DNA of 64,000 nt from Lacrimispora defluvii (GCA_013036995.1 JAAOXG010000041.1:89643-153642); one strand, 5' to 3'; shown: positions 8,330 to 17,416, counted from the stretch's first letter. A program made the numbers and translations. Notes: a model not told the origin generated them from the letters alone.

Positions 8330-9330
8330 CCATTCTCTCCTCCTGCACGAATCACAAGCATTGCCACGTTCCCAAACATTTCTTCCACTGGGGCGCTTCT
8401 GGAGAAATCACAGACTGGTTTTGCAAAGCCCTGAAGCACCGGGCCGTAGGCATTGGCTTTACCGAAAATTTGAATCATCTTCACGCCAATATTACCGGCA
8501 TGGAGATTGGGGAAGATCAGGACATTGGCTTTTCCTGCAACTTTACTTTCCCATTTTACTTTTTTTGCTGCAACTGACGGGATTATGGCCGAATCCAGCT
8601 GAAATTCCCCGTCAATGCTTAGTTCCGGACGTATTTTTTGTACCCGTTTTACTGCCTCTCTGATCACATCAATGCTTTCATGGTCTGCGCTGCCGCAGGT
8701 GGAAAAGGACAGCAAGGCTAATCTGGGCTCCCAGCCTAATAAAGTCCGGACTGTGTCAGCAGAAGAGATGGCAATACCTGCAAGATCTGCTGCATCCGGC
8801 TGAGCTGTGATTGCACAGTCAGCCAGTCCCAGTAAGGTCCCTTCCGGTCCCTCAAAGCCGGGGATATCCGCAATTCCAAGGCTGGATACACGTTCCACGC
8901 CTTCTTTTAGTCCTACAATACTCATTGCCTCAAAGATAACATCTCCGGTTGAATACTCTTTTCCGGCCGCCACACAGTCCACTTTCCCCAGCTTCAACAG
9001 AAACATGGCACACCGCACCGGGTCCTTTGCCTTGCGCAAAATCGATTTTTCCGTAAATTCATCGTACTTCCGGCGGTATTCCTCCGCCAGCAATATCCGG
9101 TTCTGCTCCTCTTTGCAGTCGAAATATTCAAAGCCTTCCGTTGAAATTCCTTCCTGCCGCGAAAGGTCTTCAATCTCTATCTGATTTCCTATTAACAGTA
9201 CAAATCCGATTCCTGTTTTCACAACCTGACTGGCAGTGCGAAGAATATCGCTGTTTAAGCTTTCCGGAAAAGCTATTTTCTGTGGATTCTCCTTTGCTTT
9301 CCGGGCCATTTCTGTGATAAATTTATTCAT
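8326..9330 (-). CDS. Phosphate acetyl/butyryl-transferase (PTA/PTB family)
   Basis: 334 residues, the normal length of a single-domain phosphotransacylase. It opens like Pta (MARKAKENPQKIAFPES) and keeps the C-terminal signature ANAYGPVLQGFAKPVCDFSR (about 290-310) with a Ser-Arg pair that contacts CoA or phosphate in this family. It would move an acyl group between a thioester and phosphate, and the product would be taken by the kinase encoded immediately downstream (4-bp overlap). The carrier protein gene 23 bp upstream raises the possibility that acyl-ACP and not acyl-CoA is the thioester partner. That is inference. Confidence 0.85.
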   Translation of the reverse strand: MNKFITEMARKAKENPQKIAFPESLNSDILRTASQVVKTGIGFVLLIGNQIEIEDLSRQEGISTEGFEYFDCKEEQNRILLAEEYRRKYDEFTEKSILRKAKDPVRCAMFLLKLGKVDCVAAGKEYSTGDVIFEAMSIVGLKEGVERVSSLGIADIPGFEGPEGTLLGLADCAITAQPDAADLAGIAISSADTVRTLLGWEPRLALLSFSTCGSADHESIDVIREAVKRVQKIRPELSIDGEFQLDSAIIPSVAAKKVKWESKVAGKANVLIFPNLHAGNIGVKMIQIFGKANAYGPVLQGFAKPVCDFSRSAPVEEMFGNVAMLVIRAGGENG

Positions 9331-9353
9331 GTCAGCCTCCCCATAAAGTTAGT

Positions 9354-9593
9354 CTAATCCTCTAACAATTCCACAATGTAGTCCGCCGCTTCTCCAAAGG
9401 TACGGCAGCGTTTAAAATTCATATAAGGAACTTCTATATCAAATTCATCTTCCAAAAATGTGGTCATCTGGGAATAATGGGCTGATTTTGGGTTCATATC
9501 TGCAAAAACAGTTTCTTCACTCATGGCTGACGGCTCTGTTTTCCATATGCTGCTGGCTCGTTCTATTATTTTATTCAATACTTTCTCTCTCAT
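9354..9593 (-). CDS. Atypical acyl carrier protein
   Basis: 79 residues with the four-helix acyl carrier pattern: EETVFADM before the attachment site, then FLEDEFDIEVP as helix II end, then FGEAADYIVELL as helix IV. Aligned by eye with canonical ACP, Ser37 falls exactly on the phosphopantetheine Ser, but the usual Asp-Ser-Leu is Lys-Ser-Ala. It is encoded between a CocE-type hydrolase and a phosphotransacylase. A holo-ACP synthase gene lies in the divergent unit at 12255, so both carrier and activating enzyme belong to one locus. It is unlikely to be the housekeeping fatty-acid ACP, given its context and divergent motif. Confidence 0.8.
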   Translation of the reverse strand: MREKVLNKIIERASSIWKTEPSAMSEETVFADMNPKSAHYSQMTTFLEDEFDIEVPYMNFKRCRTFGEAADYIVELLED

Positions 9594-9619
9594 AATTTCT
9601 CCTTTTTCCTTTTATTCTG

Positions 9620-11371
9620 TTACCGGATCATAATGTCTCCATCGTGAAATCTTGGCGGAATTACAGGAATCTGGAGAAATGATTGGTACTCTCCTCCTGT
9701 ATAAACCAGATGATTTCCCTGATTATCTGTATTCCACATCAGAGGCTCAAACCAGTCGCCCCGTATGTATCTCCCTGCAATGGAAACCCTGATCTGCTGG
9801 CCTTTATGAAAAAAGCGGCTGGTGGGAACAATCTCAATGTCAACGGGAACAATCTGACCCGGCTCCAGCTTCTCATCACATGTATGAGCCTGAACCGGAC
9901 AGTAATCCGTGGAAAGCTTCTCATTAAGCTTCCTTCGTGATACCCGCATTTTCCCCCAGGCACCTGGATGCGGCTCCCCAAAAAGTGTGACCGGAAGCAG
10001 ATCCCCATTGGTGCCAAGCTTCTGCACAGCAATGAATAGATCCATGTCGTTATAGCTCTCCGCCGCAACATAAAGCCGCAGCTTCATGTATCCGGTCAGC
10101 TCGGTATCTTCCTCAAAGCGGTAATCGAAAGACACCTCTCCTGTTTTACTGTCATAAACAGCCACGGCGTTTTCCTGAACCGGCTCCTTTTTCATGGACT
10201 TATCCGAGGCATCTAAATAAAGCTTTTCATACTTCGTCCGTTTCAGCGGAAAATTCTCCTCAGGACGGTTTTTCATGAAAAGAAATTCAGCCGCATCCTG
10301 TACCTCAATCCGAACCTTTGGAGTCAGCTCCCAGCCATTTCTCTCCAGCTTTAAATACCTGGCAAAAAACAGTTCCAGGTCCTGCAGATTTTCGTTGCTG
10401 TAGGCATCCGGCCATTCAAAATCTCTGTGGACACGCAGCCATTTTCTTCGGGATTTGCATTTACGAAAGGCATTGATGGAGCCTCTTAAGTGAAAATGAT
10501 TCCAGCAGGCAGTCTGATATACAGGAATGGTCACATTCTCCCAGATGGGATCTTTGTCTTTCCAGTAAGTACAGTTGATAAACGGGTATTTCTCCAGATT
10601 ATCCGGGGTACTGTCCATGTAGTTAGGGCCGCAGGCCTCCTTCATTACCAGCCTGACAAAGGAATGAGCCGGTATCCCCCCTTCACAAAGGGATTCCCGG
10701 TACATATCCGTGGTGGACTCCCATGGGGCAATGCAGGTTAAATGGGGCGGCTGCTGGGACGCAATACGCCACTGGGTCATGGCCACACAGCTGTTCCCTG
10801 ACAGGGCACATCTGCCGCTGCACCAGGACTGGGCAGCAGCCCATTCAATGAAATCAAAACCGTCTTTTCCATCCTGTGTGCCAAACTGGACAAAATCCCC
10901 TTCCGAATGGCCGATTCCTCTGGGATCCACATTGGCAACCGCATATCCACGGCGGCACCAGTAGCCCGGATCGGCACTTTCAAACTTTGACATATCCGAC
11001 ACAGTCTGGGGCGGCACTCCCATGATCTGCCATTCAGACTGACCGTCAAACGGCCGTTTCCCATAGAAACTCCATGATATGATTAACGGATATTTTCCAT
11101 CCGCCTCCGGTTTATATATATCTGTATAAATGATTACTCCATCCCGCATTTTAACAGGAATATCCTGCATACAGACAATTCCGTCTTCAGGATTATAAAT
11201 CCGTTGATTTAAAGGCGGCTGGATTTTTGCGGTCTCTCTTTCCTCCACGGACATTGCTTTAAATTCTTCCGGCGTACAGGGTGTCATCATTTTTGTCATA
11301 TAGATTTCAACCGGCTCTCCTGACATTTCTACTGTTTTCGTTATTCTTTCTCTGTGATCTGGCACAATCAT
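9620..11371 (-). CDS. CocE/NonD family (X-Pro dipeptidyl-peptidase-like) hydrolase
   Basis: 583 residues from ATG 11371, selected for the GGGAGG site just before it. The N-terminal part is an alpha/beta-hydrolase with oxyanion segment SWSFYGKR, then the nucleophile elbow GNSCV (Ser194), preceded by DPRGIGHSEG. The catalytic His is probably in RVHRDFEWPDAY. The C-terminal ~200 residues form the jelly-roll X-Pro-peptidase C domain. CocE-type enzymes cleave esters or amides of small acyl groups. No signal peptide, so it acts in the cytoplasm. It starts the minus-strand operon with ACP, phosphotransacylase, kinase and MFS. The substrate is unknown. Confidence 0.85.
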   Translation of the reverse strand: MIVPDHRERITKTVEMSGEPVEIYMTKMMTPCTPEEFKAMSVEERETAKIQPPLNQRIYNPEDGIVCMQDIPVKMRDGVIIYTDIYKPEADGKYPLIISWSFYGKRPFDGQSEWQIMGVPPQTVSDMSKFESADPGYWCRRGYAVANVDPRGIGHSEGDFVQFGTQDGKDGFDFIEWAAAQSWCSGRCALSGNSCVAMTQWRIASQQPPHLTCIAPWESTTDMYRESLCEGGIPAHSFVRLVMKEACGPNYMDSTPDNLEKYPFINCTYWKDKDPIWENVTIPVYQTACWNHFHLRGSINAFRKCKSRRKWLRVHRDFEWPDAYSNENLQDLELFFARYLKLERNGWELTPKVRIEVQDAAEFLFMKNRPEENFPLKRTKYEKLYLDASDKSMKKEPVQENAVAVYDSKTGEVSFDYRFEEDTELTGYMKLRLYVAAESYNDMDLFIAVQKLGTNGDLLPVTLFGEPHPGAWGKMRVSRRKLNEKLSTDYCPVQAHTCDEKLEPGQIVPVDIEIVPTSRFFHKGQQIRVSIAGRYIRGDWFEPLMWNTDNQGNHLVYTGGEYQSFLQIPVIPPRFHDGDIMIR

Positions 11372-11418
11372 ATCCTCCCTTTTTGTTTGGTATCGTTCCT
11401 TAGAAAAGATCCATGAAC

Positions 11419-11447
11419 TTGATTTCACAAAGCTAATATTGTATAAT
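11419..11447 (+). promoter_or_regulatory. Sigma-A-type promoter for the TetR/acpS unit
   Basis: TTGATT (11419-11424), a 17-base spacer and TATAAT (11442-11447) on the plus strand, about 115 bases before the TetR start. Confidence 0.65.
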
Positions 11448-11504
11448 TTTTCTATGAAATCCGATATATGCCCATTTTAATTAGAAATACTGCACATGAA
11501 CAGA

Positions 11505-11523
11505 ACACATTTATCATATGTGT
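11505..11523. promoter_or_regulatory. Inverted repeat, candidate TetR operator
   Basis: ACACAT and ATGTGT separated by 7 bases, in the divergent space between the TetR gene and the hydrolase operon. TetR proteins commonly bind such dyads in their own intergenic region. No second copy was confirmed. Confidence 0.4.
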
Positions 11524-11562
11524 ACGATTTTACTCACACAATTGTCATAAGGGAGATGGAAT

Positions 11563-12255
11563 GTGAACGAAACGAATGGTAAACTCAGAATGGCCAAATC
11601 AGAACAGACAAAAGCAAAAATAATTGATGTTTTTCTGGGACTGACCAATAAGAAAAAATGGGATAAGATCTCTGTGAAAGAACTTTGTGCCACTATGGGC
11701 ATTACAAGAGGAACTTTTTATCAGTATTATAATGATATATACGATTTAATGGAACAGATTGAAGACACACTGATTACAGATTTAAATCACCGGTATCAGC
11801 TGCTCCCTCTTAAGAGTCCAAACGGTCTGTTTCCTCCGGAATTATTCGATTCCAAATACGACTATTCCCCGCCTCAGGAGCTGTTTGTCTGGTTTGATTT
11901 CTGTAAAAATCATCAAAAGGCCGTATCTTCTTTACTTGACACTAAAAATGGGGACGCTTATTTTGTAAAGAAACTGAAAGTGATCTTAGCCCAGCATATC
12001 AATCACATCATGGATTATGACGGAATGCCAAGAGACGGCTTACGGGAGCATTTTACAAAGATTTTTATTGAGCTTCATTTTATGGCTGCCCGCACCTGGT
12101 TAGACAGCAAAGAAGAGGATTTTCTATCAATCAGAGAAATTATCAATCTGTTAAATACCATGCGCGTCGGCGCTGGCTTTCTTTCCAATAAACAAATGAC
12201 TTCTCCTGATTTCGAGGCGAAGATGAAATTTCCTGCTGACAGAGAGGTGTTGTGA
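11563..12255 (+). CDS. TetR/AcrR family transcriptional regulator
   Basis: 230 residues from a GTG start preceded by AGGGAG. The N-terminal helix-turn-helix reads ISVKELCATMGITRGTFYQYY (about residues 37-57), typical of TetR; the C-terminal all-helical ligand domain is divergent. It is divergent from the hydrolase-ACP-kinase operon and overlaps the acpS-like gene by 1 bp, so it most likely represses or senses the substrate of that locus. The ligand is not predictable. Confidence 0.88.
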   Translation: MNETNGKLRMAKSEQTKAKIIDVFLGLTNKKKWDKISVKELCATMGITRGTFYQYYNDIYDLMEQIEDTLITDLNHRYQLLPLKSPNGLFPPELFDSKYDYSPPQELFVWFDFCKNHQKAVSSLLDTKNGDAYFVKKLKVILAQHINHIMDYDGMPRDGLREHFTKIFIELHFMAARTWLDSKEEDFLSIREIINLLNTMRVGAGFLSNKQMTSPDFEAKMKFPADREVL

Positions 12256-12629
12256 TGATGATTGGCATTGGTACTGATATCTTAAATATCCACAATATTG
12301 AAAATGCAGTGAAGGATCTAAAGGACCCCTTTGTTCAGAAAACCTACACCAAAGGGGAGCTGGAACTGATCTTAAGCCGTCCGGTACCCCTCAATAGCTT
12401 TGCCACCAGATTCGCCGGAAAAGAAGCAGTTTTCAAAGCGCTCCTGGTTCACCCGGATGCAGTCCGGTTAAATGAAATTGAAATTCTGGAAAACGAAAAT
12501 GGACAGCCAGTTGTATTCTTTCACGGAAATGCAAAAAAACTGGCTGAAGATAAGGGCATAAAAACTGCGCTCATTTCCTTGTCCTACGATACCGATTATG
12601 CGATTGCATATGCTGTATTATCCGAATAA
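12255..12629 (+). CDS. acpS: Holo-[acyl-carrier-protein] synthase (AcpS type)
   Basis: 124 residues. The AcpS signature IGIGTDIL places the magnesium ligand at Asp8, and RFAGKEAVFKAL places Glu57 and the coenzyme A site. The last motif is SLSYD instead of the usual SISH, a small departure. It transfers 4-phosphopantetheine from CoA to the Ser of a carrier protein. The ATG at 12255 shares a base with the TetR stop codon (TGATG). A GTG at 12252 and an ATG at 12258 are alternatives. Its probable local target is the atypical ACP at 9354, but it may also be the organism's only AcpS; that cannot be told here. Confidence 0.88.
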   Translation: MMIGIGTDILNIHNIENAVKDLKDPFVQKTYTKGELELILSRPVPLNSFATRFAGKEAVFKALLVHPDAVRLNEIEILENENGQPVVFFHGNAKKLAEDKGIKTALISLSYDTDYAIAYAVLSE

Positions 12630-12632
12630 GAC

Positions 12633-12674
12633 AAAAAAGACCGGAACAGAAATCCATCCTGCACCAGTCTTTTT
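12633..12674. terminator. Bidirectional rho-independent terminator
   Basis: AAAAAGAC ... GTCTTTTT stem with one mismatch and an added GG/CC pair lies between the convergent acpS-like gene and the small gene downstream of carB. A/T-runs on both sides allow use from either strand. Confidence 0.75.
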
Positions 12675-12680
12675 ATGTCT

Positions 12681-12989
12681 TTACCGCTGTTCTTCATAGC
12701 TGTATTTCAACAGCTCATATATTTCATCTGTTACCCGATCATCTTTATAATACTCATCAAGAAGGCTGATGATTTTAGCTGCATATTCCGACGGAACCGG
12801 ACGCGCTGCAACTGCCTCATGAAAATCCTTCTTCATATCACTGACCATCTCTTTTTTTTCCGGAACAGGCAGACCATAGATCTTATAGAGCATTCCCATA
12901 GCCGCACACGCCTCGTTGGGGGATGTTAAAGGCGCATTTTCAAACCTGGTTTTAATTTCTACAGCCTGTTTATTAATATAAAATACCAT
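12681..12989 (-). CDS. Conserved hypothetical protein downstream of carB
   Basis: 102 residues, soluble, charged and predicted mostly helical (MVFYINKQAVEIKTRFENA ... DEIYELLKYSYEEQR). No domain recognised. It begins 14 bases after the carB stop and is followed by a terminator, so it is the last gene of the carA-carB transcript. Coding style matches its neighbours. A role in pyrimidine or arginine metabolism is only suggested by position. Confidence 0.65.
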   Translation of the reverse strand: MVFYINKQAVEIKTRFENAPLTSPNEACAAMGMLYKIYGLPVPEKKEMVSDMKKDFHEAVAARPVPSEYAAKIISLLDEYYKDDRVTDEIYELLKYSYEEQR

Positions 12990-13003
12990 GATATTGTGAT
13001 TCC

Positions 13004-16000
13004 TTATACATTTTTCACTAACGCAATGTCAATCAGGGTGAGTTCCTTCGCTCTGTTTTCCATGCTGGTTACAAGGGCTGCTGCCGTATCCAGGGACGTA
13101 AGCACGGTCACGCCGGTTTCGATGGCATTTCTGCGGATCACAAACCCATCCTTGCTTCTGTCTGCTCCCTGAGGCGGAGTATCGATAACCAGGTCAATCT
13201 CATGACCCAGAATCAGATCCAGGAGGTTGGGGGACTCCTGCTCCAGCTTGCGTACCTGGAATGCCTTGATTCCGTTATCGTTTAACACCTTGGCTGTACC
13301 GGCAGTGGAGAAGATCTTGTAGCCCTGATCTTTAAATCTGCGGGCAATGTCAATAATCTCTTCTTTATCAGAATCTTTTACTGTTATAATCATGTTCTTA
13401 TGCTTTGGAAGCTTGATCCCTGATCCTGCAAAAGCTTTGAAAAGTGCTTCATTAAAGGTCTTTGCAATTCCCAGACACTCTCCAGTGGATTTCATCTCAG
13501 GCCCAAGGCTGATATCTGCGCCGCGGATCTTTTCAAACGAGAACACCGGCATCTTAACTGCGATATAATCTGCTTCCGGCTGAAGCCCCGGCTTATAACC
13601 CAGCTCTTTAATGGTATGACCGCAGATGACTCTGGTTGCCAGGGGAACAATGGGGATTCCTGTCACTTTGCTGATATATGGCACCGTACGGGAAGAACGT
13701 GGATTTACTTCGATGACATAAACATCTTCTCCGCTGACAATAAACTGAATGTTGATCATTCCCTTTACATGAAGTGCTCTTGCAAGTCTTCTGGTATATT
13801 CTACAAGCTTGTCCTTGATGTCTTCATTTAAGCTCTGAGCCGGATATACGGAAATACTGTCGCCGGAGTGAACGCCTGCACGCTCGATATGCTCCATGAT
13901 TCCAGGTATGAGAATGTCTTCTCCGTCACAGACTGCGTCGACTTCGATCTCTTTGCCTACAATATATTTATCTACTAAAATGGGGTGTTCCTGAGCAATC
14001 TGGTTGATAATGGCGATAAACTCATCAATATCCTGATCAGAAATAGCAATCTGCATTCCCTGACCGCCCAGTACGTAAGAAGGTCTAACAAGAACCGGAT
14101 AACCAAGTTTTGCCGCTGCCTTCTTGGCCTCTTCTGCTGTATAGACAGTCTGACCTGCTGGTCTTGGAATGTGGCATTCTTCCAGAATCTTATCAAAAAG
14201 TTCCCGGTCTTCTGCCGCATCCACATCTTCTGCGGCTGTTCCAAGAATGGGAACTCCCATCTTCATAAGTGCTTCCGTCAGCTTGATGGCTGTCTGGCCG
14301 CCGAACTGTACCACTGCTCCGTCCGGTTTTTCGATATCAACAATGCTCTCCACATCTTCAGGAGTAAGAGGCTCAAAATACAGCTTATCTGCAATGTCAA
14401 AATCCGTACTGACTGTTTCCGGATTGTTGTTGACGATGATCGTCTCATATCCTTCTTTGCTGAAACTCCAGGTACTGTGTACGGAACAGAAGTCAAATTC
14501 AATACCCTGACCAATTCGGATTGGGCCGGAGCCTAATACCAGAACCTTTTTTCTTCCTGTTGTCTGCTCTGCCTCATTTTCACTTCCAAAGCAGGAGTAG
14601 TAATATGGTGTCTCTGCCGCAAACTCTGCCGCACAGGTATCTACCATCTTAAAGGCAGCTGTTATGCCGTTCTCTTTTCTGGTCTGATGGATTTCTTCTA
14701 TAGATATACCGGTCAGCCTTGAAATGACTGTATCAGGGAATTCCAGTCTCTTCGCTTCTTTTAAAAGTTCAGTGGTAAGAGGACCTTTTTTTAAGGCTTC
14801 TTCCATCTCTACCAAAATCGCCAGCTTATCAATAAACCAGACATCAATCTTTGTAATGTCATGAATGAGTTCATAGGGAAAGCCTCTTCTTAATGCTTCT
14901 GCAATCACCCAGATTCTTCTGTCATCGACCAGATGAAGGGTTTCAGTCAGCTGATCATCTGTAAGTCCTGTAAAATCATAAGACATTAAGCTGTCTACGT
15001 GCTGTTCCAGGGAACGGATTGCTTTCATTAAGCCGCCTTCGAAATTGGTGCAGATGCTCATTACCTCTCCGGTCGCCTTCATCTGGGTTCCAAGAGTTCT
15101 CTTGGCGCTTAAAAACTTGTCAAACGGAAGGCGTGGCATTTTAACGACACAGTAATCCAGCATAGGCTCAAAGCTTGCATAGGTTTTCTTTGTTACGGCA
15201 TTTTTAATTTCATCAAGAGTGTATCCTAAAGCGATCTTAGCTGCAACCTTGGCGATGGGGTATCCGGTTGCCTTGGAGGCCAATGCGGAAGAACGGCTTA
15301 CTCGTGGATTTACCTCGATTACACAGTACTCAAAGCTTTCAGGGTGAAGAGCGTACTGAACGTTGCAGCCTCCTGTTATGCCTAATTCGCTGATGATCTT
15401 TAATGCAGAGGTACGAAGCATCTGGTATTCCTTATCTCCCAGCGTCTGGGAAGGAGCCACTACGATGCTGTCGCCTGTATGAACCCCTACAGGATCCAGG
15501 TTTTCCATGTTGCAGACAGTAATTACATTGCCTGCGCCATCCCGCATTACTTCGTATTCAATCTCTTTCCAGCCTGCAATACAGCGTTCCACAAGAACCT
15601 GACCTACACGGGATAAACGGAGTCCGTTTTCCAGGATTTCCCGGCACTGTGCCGGATTTTCAGCTATTCCGCCGCCTGAGCCACCCAGTGTATAGGCCGG
15701 GCGTAAAACGATGGGATAACCGATCTGCTCGGCGATTCTTAATCCATCTTCCACATTTTCAACGATATCCGAAGGAGCTACCGGCTCACCGATCTTCTCC
15801 ATGGTTTCCTTAAACATCTCACGGTCTTCTGCCTTTTTAATGGTCAGTGCAGTGGTTCCGATGAGGCGGACATTGTTTTTTTCAAAAAAGCCCTTATCTT
15901 CCAGCTCCATGGCAAGGTTTAAACCAGCCTGGCCTCCCAGTGTAGGAAGAACGCTGTCTGGCCTTTCTTTTAAAATCAGCTGCTCCACAACCTCTACTGT

Positions 16001-16207
16001 CAGCGGTTCAATATAAACCTTATCTGCAATATCTTTATCTGTCATAATGGTTGCAGGATTGGAGTTTAAAAGCACAACTTCAATTCCCTCTTCTTTTAAA
16101 GAACGGCATGCCTGGGTTCCGGCATAATCAAATTCTGCTGCCTGGCCGATGATAATCGGACCGGATCCAAGAACTAGTACTTTTTTGATCTCCTGATTCT
16201 TAGGCAT
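13004..16207 (-). CDS. carB: Carbamoyl-phosphate synthase large subunit
   Basis: 1067 residues, the full family length. Two homologous halves are visible: each opens with a VLGSGPI(I/R)IGQ motif (about residues 11 and 556) and contains an ATP-grasp domain with R-P-(A/S)-Y-x-L-G-G-x-G. The C-terminal ~130 residues form the MGS-like allosteric domain (ISLGPEMKSTGE onward). It makes carbamoyl phosphate from bicarbonate, ATP and ammonia delivered by CarA, feeding pyrimidine and arginine synthesis. The start overlaps carA by 8 bp, supporting coupled translation. Confidence 0.98.
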   Translation of the reverse strand: MPKNQEIKKVLVLGSGPIIIGQAAEFDYAGTQACRSLKEEGIEVVLLNSNPATIMTDKDIADKVYIEPLTVEVVEQLILKERPDSVLPTLGGQAGLNLAMELEDKGFFEKNNVRLIGTTALTIKKAEDREMFKETMEKIGEPVAPSDIVENVEDGLRIAEQIGYPIVLRPAYTLGGSGGGIAENPAQCREILENGLRLSRVGQVLVERCIAGWKEIEYEVMRDGAGNVITVCNMENLDPVGVHTGDSIVVAPSQTLGDKEYQMLRTSALKIISELGITGGCNVQYALHPESFEYCVIEVNPRVSRSSALASKATGYPIAKVAAKIALGYTLDEIKNAVTKKTYASFEPMLDYCVVKMPRLPFDKFLSAKRTLGTQMKATGEVMSICTNFEGGLMKAIRSLEQHVDSLMSYDFTGLTDDQLTETLHLVDDRRIWVIAEALRRGFPYELIHDITKIDVWFIDKLAILVEMEEALKKGPLTTELLKEAKRLEFPDTVISRLTGISIEEIHQTRKENGITAAFKMVDTCAAEFAAETPYYYSCFGSENEAEQTTGRKKVLVLGSGPIRIGQGIEFDFCSVHSTWSFSKEGYETIIVNNNPETVSTDFDIADKLYFEPLTPEDVESIVDIEKPDGAVVQFGGQTAIKLTEALMKMGVPILGTAAEDVDAAEDRELFDKILEECHIPRPAGQTVYTAEEAKKAAAKLGYPVLVRPSYVLGGQGMQIAISDQDIDEFIAIINQIAQEHPILVDKYIVGKEIEVDAVCDGEDILIPGIMEHIERAGVHSGDSISVYPAQSLNEDIKDKLVEYTRRLARALHVKGMINIQFIVSGEDVYVIEVNPRSSRTVPYISKVTGIPIVPLATRVICGHTIKELGYKPGLQPEADYIAVKMPVFSFEKIRGADISLGPEMKSTGECLGIAKTFNEALFKAFAGSGIKLPKHKNMIITVKDSDKEEIIDIARRFKDQGYKIFSTAGTAKVLNDNGIKAFQVRKLEQESPNLLDLILGHEIDLVIDTPPQGADRSKDGFVIRRNAIETGVTVLTSLDTAAALVTSMENRAKELTLIDIALVKNV

Positions 16208-17279
16208 TCTTTCCCACCTCCATCATATTAATAAAACGGTCAAATAAGTAGCTGGAATCCTGAGGTCCGGGACAGGCCTCCGGGTGGTACTGTACAGTAA
16301 ATATGTTCTTTCCGGTATATTTCATGCCTTCGTTTGTTCCGTCGTTGACGTTAACAAATGCAGGAACTGCCACAGCAGGATCCACAGTATCTTCATCTAC
16401 CACATATCCATGGTTCTGAGAAGAGATGTAAACTCTTCCGGTTTCTAAATCCTTAACCGGGTGATTGCCGCCTCTGTGTCCGTATTTCAGCTTATGGGTA
16501 TCGGCGCCAGTGGCCAGTGCCATCAGCTGATGTCCCAGGCAGATCGCAAAGATGGGAACCTGTGATTCATACAGCTTGCGGATTTCCTTAATAATCTCTG
16601 TACATTCCTTTGGATCTCCAGGGCCGTTTGACAGCATAATTCCATCCGGATTTGTGGAAAGAATGACTTCTGCTTTCGTATCCGCAGGATATACGGTAAC
16701 CTCACAGCCTCTTTCATTTAAAGACCGTGCGATATTCTTTTTCGCTCCTAAATCTAACAGCGCCACCCGCTTGCCTTCACCGGGAAGCACATAAGATTCC
16801 TTACAGGTGGTTGCCTTCACAACGCCAGTTACGGAATAAGTTTTCATACGCGAAATGACTTCGTCAAGATCAAATCCTTCATCGGTTGTGATCATGCCGT
16901 TCATTGTACCTTTTTCTCTTAAGATTTTTGTTAGGGCTCTCGTATCGATACCACTGATACCTGGAATGTCGTTAATTTCTAAGAAATGCTGAATGGTATC
17001 CTCGCTTCTAAAGTTGCTGGGGATTCTAGATAATTCTCTGACAATGTAGCCATCCGGCCAAGGTTTGTATGACTCCATATCTTCCTGACAAATGCCGTAA
17101 TTACCAATTAGCGGATATGTCATCACAACTGCCTGTCCCGCATAGGATGGGTCGGTGAGGACTTCTAAATAACCCGTCATGGAAGTATTAAATACGATCT
17201 CACTGATCACTTCCCGTTTTGAACCAATGCTCGTGCCTGTAAAAACAGTGCCGTCTTCCAGTATTAAAAAAGCTTTCAT
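16200..17279 (-). CDS. carA: Carbamoyl-phosphate synthase small (glutamine amidotransferase) subunit
   Basis: About 359 residues. The N-terminal CPSase_sm domain (LEDGTVFTGTSIG) is followed by a class I glutaminase domain with nucleophile Cys in FAICLGHQLMALA and His/Glu in QYHPEACPGP. It hydrolyses glutamine and channels ammonia to CarB. ATG 17279 gives the usual family start MKAFLILEDG. A TTG two codons earlier, at 17285, has a slightly better-spaced AAAGGA and is a real alternative. The promoter is at 17388-17416, with a leader of about 100 bases holding two dyads. Confidence 0.97.
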   Translation of the reverse strand: MKAFLILEDGTVFTGTSIGSKREVISEIVFNTSMTGYLEVLTDPSYAGQAVVMTYPLIGNYGICQEDMESYKPWPDGYIVRELSRIPSNFRSEDTIQHFLEINDIPGISGIDTRALTKILREKGTMNGMITTDEGFDLDEVISRMKTYSVTGVVKATTCKESYVLPGEGKRVALLDLGAKKNIARSLNERGCEVTVYPADTKAEVILSTNPDGIMLSNGPGDPKECTEIIKEIRKLYESQVPIFAICLGHQLMALATGADTHKLKYGHRGGNHPVKDLETGRVYISSQNHGYVVDEDTVDPAVAVPAFVNVNDGTNEGMKYTGKNIFTVQYHPEACPGPQDSSYLFDRFINMMEVGKNA

Positions 17280-17308
17280 ACGCAAAGTCCCAATCCTTTC
17301 TTAATATT

Positions 17309-17343
17309 TGTCCATGTTATTTGGACATAAAGGGATACCCTTT
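17309..17343 (-). promoter_or_regulatory. Two dyads in the carAB leader
   Basis: TGTCCA-7-TGGACA (17309-17327) and AAAGGG-ATA-CCCTTT (17329-17343) are adjacent hairpins in the transcript between the promoter and carA. They do not match the PyrR binding loop as I know it, and neither is followed by a U-run, so they are not plain terminators. They could be a protein-binding site or mRNA structure around the start region. Confidence 0.35.
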
Positions 17344-17387
17344 AAGGTTTAATTTTGAACTGACTGGTATCAGACCAAATTGAATAG

Positions 17388-17416
17388 ATTATACATTATA
17401 CCGCGACATTTTTCAA
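17388..17416 (-). promoter_or_regulatory. Promoter of carAB
   Basis: Minus-strand TTGAAA (17411-17416), 17-base spacer, TATAAT (17388-17393), about 110 bases upstream of carA. The remaining AT-rich stretch 17417-17576 serves as upstream space to the divergent gene at 17577; nothing else was recognised in it. Confidence 0.75.

Noticed and set aside
13975..14536. Open frames of up to 183 codons on both strands inside carB
   Set aside because: They lie fully inside a highly conserved gene, have no ribosome sites and encode no recognisable protein.
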